A stretch of 64,000 nucleotides of DNA from assembly GCA_934351255.1 (NCBI GenBank), contig CAKRJH010000006.1, positions 62,001-126,000 of the forward strand, written 5' to 3'. Of the stretch, positions 58,845 to 64,000 are shown one piece after another; position 1 is the stretch's first letter, and each line of letters begins with the position of its first letter. A program made the translations under genes and the position numbers. Origin of the DNA: an uncultured Lachnospiraceae bacterium. GTDB taxonomy: Bacteria > Bacillota > Clostridia > Lachnospirales > Lachnospiraceae. The notes under the pieces were generated by a model. The model saw only the letters and a list, made by a program, of their open reading frames with translations. It was not told where the DNA came from and searched no databases.

Positions 58845-60362
58845 ATGGAAGAGGATATGAATATATACGAGGATATCAGAACACTGGTAGATTATGGGAT
58901 GGATCAGGAACTGGTGGTAAAGGAAGATGAGATCTTTACCATCAACCGGATCCTGGAGATTCTGAAACTGGATGAGTACGAGGAGCCGGAGCGCGCAGGC
59001 AGGGTGGAGACACCGCAGGATCTGGAGGCATTACTGGCCCGTATCATGGACTGGGCATACGAACATGGTGTGCTGGAGGAGAATACCATTGGCTACCGGG
59101 ATCTGTTTGATACGAAGCTGATGGCGGCACTGGTACCGGCACCGAGTGTGGTGGCAGCCAGGGTACATGAACTCTACGAGCAGAGCCCGAAACAGGCAAC
59201 CGACTATTATTACCGGTTCAGCTGTGCGACCGATTACATCCGCAGATACCGCATTGCAAGGGACATGAAATGGACTGCGGACACCGAGTATGGCACGCTT
59301 GATATCACGATCAACCTCTCCAAACCGGAGAAGGATCCCAAGGCCATTGCGGCAGCCAGAAATGCAAAGCAGAGTTCCTATCCGAAATGTCTTCTGTGTC
59401 CGGAGAATGAAGGATATGCAGGACGGCTGAATCATCCGGCGAGACAGAACCACCGCATTATGCCGGTGACCATCGACGGTCAGGAGTGGGGATTCCAGTA
59501 TTCTCCGTATGTGTACTACAACGAACACTGTATCGTGTTCAACAAAAAACACGTTCCGATGAAGATTGATGAGTCTGCATTCCGCAAACTGCTTGATTTT
59601 GTCAGACAGTTTCCACATTATTTCCTGGGATCCAATGCCGACCTTCCGATCGTGGGCGGTTCGATCCTGGCACATGAGCATTTTCAGGGCGGCCACTATG
59701 AGTTTGCCATGGAGCGTGCGGGGATCCGCAAACCGGTTGTGATCCCGGGCTATGAAGAGGTGGAAGCCGGAATCGTCAACTGGCCGATGTCGGTGATCCG
59801 TATCCGTCATAAGGACAGCGGGGTGCTGGTGAAACTGGCGTCCCATATTCTGGACAGCTGGCGCGGATATACCGATGAGGAAGCATTTATCTTTGCACAG
59901 ACGGAGGGAGAACCCCACAACACTATCACTCCGATCGCCAGAATGCGTGATGGCAGCTATGAGATGGATCTGGTACTGCGCAATAATATCACCACACCGG
60001 AGTATCCTCTCGGTGTTTATCATCCGCACCAGGAGCTCCATCATATCAAGAAGGAGAATATCGGTCTGATCGAGGTTATGGGACTGGCCGTGCTGCCTGC
60101 CCGTCTGAAGCAGGAACTGGCAGACCTTGCCGGGGCGATCGTGGCGGGAGCGGATCTTCGCAGCGATGAGACGCTTTCCAAACATGCAGACTGGGTCGAA
60201 GAGTTTACGCCGAAATATGACCACATCGACTGCGACAATGTGCAGGAGATCCTTCAGACCGAGGTGGGTCTGGTGTTTAAGACTGTGCTGGAACATGCCG
60301 GAGTCTTCAAAAATACACCGCAGGGAGAAAACTATTTTGACCGCTTCCTGGCACAGTTATAA
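58845..60362 (+). CDS. galT: UDP-glucose--hexose-1-phosphate uridylyltransferase (type 2 GalT)
   Basis: The 505-residue protein matches the long Firmicutes GalT (GalT type 2). It has PKCLLCPENEGYAGRLNHPARQ, the HEHFQGGHYEFAMERA segment, and the HPHQELHHIKKENIGLIEVMG region. It transfers UMP between UDP-glucose and galactose 1-phosphate. galK and galE are not in the window. The start may be 58845 or the ATG at 58857. GH94, 179 bp downstream, releases a sugar 1-phosphate that could feed this step. Confidence 0.92.
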   Translation: MEEDMNIYEDIRTLVDYGMDQELVVKEDEIFTINRILEILKLDEYEEPERAGRVETPQDLEALLARIMDWAYEHGVLEENTIGYRDLFDTKLMAALVPAPSVVAARVHELYEQSPKQATDYYYRFSCATDYIRRYRIARDMKWTADTEYGTLDITINLSKPEKDPKAIAAARNAKQSSYPKCLLCPENEGYAGRLNHPARQNHRIMPVTIDGQEWGFQYSPYVYYNEHCIVFNKKHVPMKIDESAFRKLLDFVRQFPHYFLGSNADLPIVGGSILAHEHFQGGHYEFAMERAGIRKPVVIPGYEEVEAGIVNWPMSVIRIRHKDSGVLVKLASHILDSWRGYTDEEAFIFAQTEGEPHNTITPIARMRDGSYEMDLVLRNNITTPEYPLGVYHPHQELHHIKKENIGLIEVMGLAVLPARLKQELADLAGAIVAGADLRSDETLSKHADWVEEFTPKYDHIDCDNVQEILQTEVGLVFKTVLEHAGVFKNTPQGENYFDRFLAQL

Positions 60363-60404
60363 AAAAGTTGTATTTCTCAATCATTTTCGTAAATAATTAC
60401 GAGA

Positions 60405-60429
60405 GAAACATCAAAATAGTGTTAAAAAA
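60405..60429 (+). promoter_or_regulatory. Conserved upstream element shared with the GH31 gene (copy 2)
   Basis: The element begins GAAACATCAAAATA and ends TGTTAAAAAA, and matches 4431-4455 at 24 of 25 bases. It begins 39 bp upstream of the -35 box here as well. The next bases (CGCTATTT) extend an imperfect dyad with AAATAGTG. Confidence 0.75.
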
Positions 60430-60443
60430 CGCTATTTCTGTTG

Positions 60444-60473
60444 TTGACACTAATTTTTGAGGCATTGTATAAT
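60444..60473 (+). promoter_or_regulatory. Promoter of the GH94 gene
   Basis: TTGACA (60444-60449) and TATAAT (60468-60473) are 18 bases apart. Confidence 0.8.
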
Positions 60474-60484
60474 GAACACAATGC
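60462..60484 (+). promoter_or_regulatory. Dyad overlapping the GH94 -10 box
   Basis: GCATTGT (60462-60468) and ACAATGC (60478-60484) are perfect inverted repeats with a 9-base centre spanning the -10 box and probable start. This is a typical place for a repressor. Confidence 0.4.
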
Positions 60485-60540
60485 GATTCACACATATCTA
60501 TCAAAACAGGAACGATTAGTTAAGGAGGAGGATTTTTTTC

Positions 60541-62943
60541 ATGAATTACGGTTACTTTGATGAAGAAAAAAGAGAGTATGTCATCACAAAGCCGAACACA
60601 CCGGCACCTTGGTGTAACTACCTGGGATCTCCGGAGTACGGCGCGATCATTTCCAACAACGCCGGCGGTTACAGCTTCGTAAAGAGCGGTGCAAACGGAC
60701 GTATTCTTCGTTATCATTTCAACAGCGATGATACACCGGGACGTTACATCTATCTGAGAGATGATGATAACGGTGATTTCTGGTCAGCATCCTGGCAGCC
60801 GGTAGGCAAGGATCTGGAGCAGTACAAGAGCGAGGTACATCACGGTACCGCGTATACCAAGATGTTTGCAGAGTATGCCGGTATCAAGTCTGAGGCAGAC
60901 TACTATGTACCGCTTGGAAAGGTGTATGAGGTCTGGAGATGTAAGGTGACCAACACCACTGACAAGCCACGTAAGATTTCTGTATTTGGTTATGCAGAGC
61001 TTTCCAACGACGACAATTACAACCAGGATCAGGTAAACCTGCAGTACACACTGTGTACCACCAACACCCTGTTCAAGGGCAACAAGATCTTACAGCAGAT
61101 CAACCTGAACTGGTATAAGGGACCGGACGGATCCAACGGCAAAGAGCGTTTCTTTGGTCTGGCCGGACAGCCTGTGACTTCCTACAACGGTGACAAGGAA
61201 GCATTTATCGGTCTGTATCATGACTACAGCAATCCGGTTGCGGTAGAGCGCGGCAAATGTGACGGCGTACTCAACTACAACGAGAACAGCTGTGGTGCAC
61301 TGCACACCGCACTGGAGATCGCACCGGGTGAGACCAAGGAACTGGCATTTATCCTCGGACGTTTCAAGGACTCCATTGCCGACGAGATCATTGCCGGCTA
61401 TGAGGATGTCAGCGTATGTGACAAGGAGATCCAGGAGCTGGTAGATTACTGGCATGCAAAGCTGGATCACTTCAAGGTTCAGACTCCGGATGCAGCATTC
61501 AACAGCATGGTAAACACCTGGAATGCATATCAGTGTTTCCTGACCTTCACCTGGTCCAGAGCAGCTTCTTTCATCTACTGTGGTGAGAGAAACGGTTATG
61601 GCTACCGTGATACCGTACAGGATATCCAGGGTGTGATCCACACCGATCCGGAAGCAGCACTGGAGAAGATCCGTTTCATGCTTTCCGCACAGGTAGACAA
61701 TGGTGGCGGACTTCCACTGGTTCGTTTCGACCATGACGAGAGAGCCGGACATGAGGGTACCCCGGATGATCCGGATTATGTAAAGGAGACAGGCCATCCG
61801 GCATATCGTGCAGACGATGCGCTCTGGCTGTTCCCAACCGTATTCAAATATGTATCTGAGACAGGCAATCTGGACTTCATGGATGAGGAGATCACCTGGT
61901 CCAATGTTCCGGTAAAGGCGACTGTATATGAGCACCTGCAGAAGGCGATCGACTTCTCCATGAACCATCTGGGACCACACGGTCTTCCGGCCGGTCTGCA
62001 TGCAGACTGGAATGACTGTCTGCGTCTGGGCGCACAGGGTGAGTCTTCCTTCGTTGCCATGCAGTTATACTATGCATTCTCTATCATGCGTCTGTTCGCA
62101 CAGAAGAAGAATGATACCGAGTACATTGCATATCTTGACAAGACCCAGAAAGAGATCGGCGACAAGATCAATGAGTTCTGGTGGGAGGATGACCGCTTCA
62201 ACCGTGGATTCAAGGATACCGGCGAGCTGATCGGTTCCAAGAAGGATCCTGAGGCAAGCATGTGGTTAAATCCTCAGTCATGGGCCGTTATCTCCGGTCT
62301 GGCTACCAAGGATCAGGCTGAGAAGGCTCTTGAGTCTGTTGACCGTGAATTAAATACCGCATATGGTGCAAAGGTAATGGCACCATCTTATGTAGATCAT
62401 TACTTCGATGGAGCACTGGCAGGACTGTTCCCACCATCAACCAAGGAGAACGGTGGTATCTTCTCCCAGACACAGGGATGGATCATCCTGGCAGAGGCAT
62501 TGATGGGACATGGAAACAAGGCATTCCAGTATTTTGAGGAGAGCTCACCGGCATCTCAGAACGATCAGGCTGAGATCCGTAAGCTGGAGCCATATGTACA
62601 CGGACAGTACACAGAGGGTGATGAGAGTCCATTCCACGGACGTTCCCACGTTCACTGGCTGACCGGTACCGCATCTACCTGTATGGTAGGCTGCGTGGAG
62701 GGTATCTGTGGTATCCGTCCGGATCTGGATGGAATCCGTATCGCACCTTCTATTCCGGCTGACTGGAAAGAGTTCACGATGGAGAAGACCTTCCGTGGCA
62801 AGAAATTGGTGATCAAGGTGGAGAATCCAAACGGAGCAGAGTCTGGTTTCACCCAGTTCTTCATCAATGGAGAGCAGGTTGAGGACAACTACGTACCGGC
62901 TGAGAAGCTGACCGACGTGACCGAGATCCGTATGGTAATGTAA
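60541..62943 (+). CDS. GH94 cellobiose phosphorylase-like enzyme
   Basis: The 800-residue protein is a glycoside phosphorylase of family 94. It splits a beta-linked disaccharide with phosphate to give a sugar 1-phosphate and a free sugar. The general acid is D492 in HADWNDCLRLG, close to Asp490 of Cellvibrio cellobiose phosphorylase and Asp492 of chitobiose phosphorylase. GYGYRDTVQD and the family start (PWCNYLGSPEYGAIISNNAGGYSF) agree. Cellobiose is the most likely substrate; chitobiose or others cannot be excluded. It is cytoplasmic. AAGGAGGAGG precedes its start. Codon bias suggests high expression. It shares an upstream element with the GH31 gene. Confidence 0.92.
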   Translation: MNYGYFDEEKREYVITKPNTPAPWCNYLGSPEYGAIISNNAGGYSFVKSGANGRILRYHFNSDDTPGRYIYLRDDDNGDFWSASWQPVGKDLEQYKSEVHHGTAYTKMFAEYAGIKSEADYYVPLGKVYEVWRCKVTNTTDKPRKISVFGYAELSNDDNYNQDQVNLQYTLCTTNTLFKGNKILQQINLNWYKGPDGSNGKERFFGLAGQPVTSYNGDKEAFIGLYHDYSNPVAVERGKCDGVLNYNENSCGALHTALEIAPGETKELAFILGRFKDSIADEIIAGYEDVSVCDKEIQELVDYWHAKLDHFKVQTPDAAFNSMVNTWNAYQCFLTFTWSRAASFIYCGERNGYGYRDTVQDIQGVIHTDPEAALEKIRFMLSAQVDNGGGLPLVRFDHDERAGHEGTPDDPDYVKETGHPAYRADDALWLFPTVFKYVSETGNLDFMDEEITWSNVPVKATVYEHLQKAIDFSMNHLGPHGLPAGLHADWNDCLRLGAQGESSFVAMQLYYAFSIMRLFAQKKNDTEYIAYLDKTQKEIGDKINEFWWEDDRFNRGFKDTGELIGSKKDPEASMWLNPQSWAVISGLATKDQAEKALESVDRELNTAYGAKVMAPSYVDHYFDGALAGLFPPSTKENGGIFSQTQGWIILAEALMGHGNKAFQYFEESSPASQNDQAEIRKLEPYVHGQYTEGDESPFHGRSHVHWLTGTASTCMVGCVEGICGIRPDLDGIRIAPSIPADWKEFTMEKTFRGKKLVIKVENPNGAESGFTQFFINGEQVEDNYVPAEKLTDVTEIRMVM

Positions 62944-63022
62944 TCATGAGTTTCAAAAGCAGATAGATAGCGATGTATGTTTACATACAAATTGCAATCC
63001 GTCGCATATAAAGTGCATACAG

Positions 63023-63061
63023 ACAGGGCGAATGTTGAACGAGCATTCGTCCTGTTTTTTT
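63023..63061 (+). terminator. Terminator after the GH94 gene
   Basis: ACAGGGCGAATG and CATTCGTCCTGT pair (one mismatch) around a nine-base loop and are followed by TTTTTT. Confidence 0.85.
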
Positions 63062-63124
63062 GACTACAATATCACCGTCATAAAACCGGATATCTGACAC
63101 GTTCCTTTATATCGGAACATGATC

Positions 63125-63158
63125 TGTAACCTTTTGCACTCCTCAGTTGTAATATAAG
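63125..63158 (+). promoter_or_regulatory. Possible ECF-type promoter of the sigma factor operon
   Basis: TGTAACCTTTT (63125-63135) and TGTAATATAA near 63148-63158 resemble an ECF promoter (-35 AACC-T-rich, AT-rich -10) rather than sigma-A. It is about 40 bases before the sigma gene, so self-activation is likely. Confidence 0.5.
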
Positions 63159-63195
63159 TGAAGGCCTTTAAGAGAAATAGGAAAGGAGAATCTAC

Positions 63196-63693
63196 ATGAG
63201 ACTGGAAACAGAAGATGTGATCAGGACATATCAGGGCGATCTGTTCCGTCTGGCATTCAGCGTATGTAAAAATGCAGCGGATGCCGAGGATATTTTGCAG
63301 GATGTCTTTATCTCGTATCACAGTTCCAAAAAGCAGTTCCAGAGTGAGAGACATCTGAAAGCCTGGCTGATGAAAGTGGTTGTGAACCGGGCCAAAAATG
63401 TTAACAAATCGTTTTGGAAACGAAATTTTGTTCCGATCGAGGAATACATGGAGACACTTGTTTTCGAGTCTGAGGAGACAGCGACATTGTTTGAAGAAGT
63501 GATGAAACTTCCGGATAAATATCGGGTGGTGATTCATTTGTTCTACTATGAAGAATATTCTGTCGCGGAAATTGCAGATATATTGGGAATCTCGCAAAAC
63601 AATGTCAAGGTAAGATTGAATCGTGCAAGAAGCAAACTGAGAGAGAATATGCAAAAGGAAGGTGAGTATCATGGATATGAAGGAACGATATAA
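63196..63693 (+). CDS. ECF-type RNA polymerase sigma factor
   Basis: The 165-residue protein has sigma region 2 (FRLAFSVCKNAADAEDILQD, VFISYHSSKKQFQSERHLKAWL) and region 4 (VVIHLFYYEEYSVAEIADIL, SQNNVKVRLNRARSKLRENM). It lacks region 3, as in extracytoplasmic-function factors. AGGAAAGGAG precedes the ATG. The next gene overlaps its end and looks like its anti-sigma factor. Confidence 0.93.
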   Translation: MRLETEDVIRTYQGDLFRLAFSVCKNAADAEDILQDVFISYHSSKKQFQSERHLKAWLMKVVVNRAKNVNKSFWKRNFVPIEEYMETLVFESEETATLFEEVMKLPDKYRVVIHLFYYEEYSVAEIADILGISQNNVKVRLNRARSKLRENMQKEGEYHGYEGTI

Positions 63694-64000
63694 AGAGGCA
63701 TTTTCCGAGGTGAAGCCTCAGAGGGATTATCTGTGGATCTGTCACAGGGAGAATCAGCCGGCGGTAAGAAAAAAAGCAGTGACCGGGCAGATACGCAGAG
63801 TGGCAGTAGCAGCGTGCATCTGTCTGCTGGTATTCCCGGCGACCGTATTTGCGGCACAGAAGATCTGGTCATTCTATGAAGTGCATACGCAGCAGAGCAA
63901 ACTGGATCATACGATCAATGTGAAGCAGAAGGAAAATCCGGATGAGAAGATTTATGTCAGGCTGACCTATGACATGGATAAGTTATCGCCGTATGAATTG
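63671..64000 (+). CDS. Probable anti-sigma factor, truncated by the window edge
   Basis: At least 110 residues are visible. It starts MDMKERYKEAF behind AAGGAAGG, overlapping the sigma gene by 23 bp. One membrane helix (about 47-62, VAVAACICLLVFPATVFAA) follows a cytoplasmic part, and a domain outside begins with FYEVHTQQSKL. This is the layout of DUF4179-type anti-sigma factors. The rest of the gene lies beyond 64000. Confidence 0.75.
   Translation, partial: MDMKERYKEAFSEVKPQRDYLWICHRENQPAVRKKAVTGQIRRVAVAACICLLVFPATVFAAQKIWSFYEVHTQQSKLDHTINVKQKENPDEKIYVRLTYDMDKLSPYEL

Noticed and set aside
1..64000. CRISPR arrays, tRNA or rRNA genes, prophage or insertion sequences
   Set aside because: No regular spaced repeats, cloverleaf blocks, integrase or transposase were seen on either strand.

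Overview
The window reads as chromosomal DNA of a gut-type member of the Lachnospiraceae (Clostridia, Firmicutes). The signs are a mid-range GC content, AGGAGG-type ribosome binding sites, TTGACA/TATAAT promoters, a Bacillus-type PurF propeptide, an RNase J, a YlbF protein, a ThiI without rhodanese domain, a HydF maturase and a full set of intracellular glycan enzymes. No rRNA, tRNA, CRISPR array, insertion sequence or prophage was found. Most of the window is core metabolism, with a few accessory spots.

Layout. 69-2832: nucleoside hydrolase, a small coiled-coil protein, and a LysR/histidine-phosphatase pair divergent from cysS (3001-4422). 4431-7986: a YicI-type GH31 alpha-xylosidase followed by an AraC regulator. 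7983-8805: two orphan small proteins on the minus strand. 8878-13405: a polyamine uptake operon (XRE-cupin regulator, potABCD) with a palindromic operator. 13415-15888: trpS, aroC and a small protein. 15984-16178: a duplicated cysteine-rich micropeptide. 16325-20801: GH3 lipoprotein, purF, purB. 21078-21558: an AT-rich two-gene island. 21568-23471: bioY and riboswitch-controlled dapA. 23465-29283: a class A PBP-like protein with eroded active sites, then a large secreted repeat protein behind a structured leader. 29420-37948: degV, proA, hydF, an ABC pair, yigZ, rarA and a membrane coiled-coil protein. 37958-41755: a PLP decarboxylase, galM, a membrane protein and a HAD phosphatase. 41881-47464: ygiQ-type radical SAM, rsmE, cysteine desulfurase, thiI and an HPr-like protein without its histidine. 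47627-54634: mtaB, ireB, ruvX, DUF1292, rnj, ylbF, an mltG-position remnant, trmR and trhP. 54648-62943: WYL regulator, GH29 fucosidase, leuA, galT and a GH94 phosphorylase. 63125-64000: an ECF sigma factor and a probable anti-sigma factor cut by the window edge.

How the genes work together. GH31, GH29, GH94, galT and galM all lack signal peptides and form a cytoplasmic oligosaccharide-processing set. The GH31 and GH94 genes lie 56 kb apart but share a nearly identical 25-bp element exactly 39 bp upstream of their -35 boxes. This suggests one activator, plausibly the AraC protein encoded beside GH31. potABCD and the Orn/Lys/Arg-type decarboxylase point to active polyamine handling. The cysteine desulfurase, ThiI, MtaB, TrmR and TrhP form a strong tRNA-modification theme. 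dapA and the PBP-like gene are divergent from overlapping promoters, linking lysine/DAP supply to the cell envelope.

The most notable observations are the shared GH31/GH94 element, the PBP1-like probable pseudoenzyme, the structured leader of the surface protein, the two-gene AT-rich island and the residual MltG-position membrane peptide. All assignments come from reading the sequence and recalling protein families; no database search was run.
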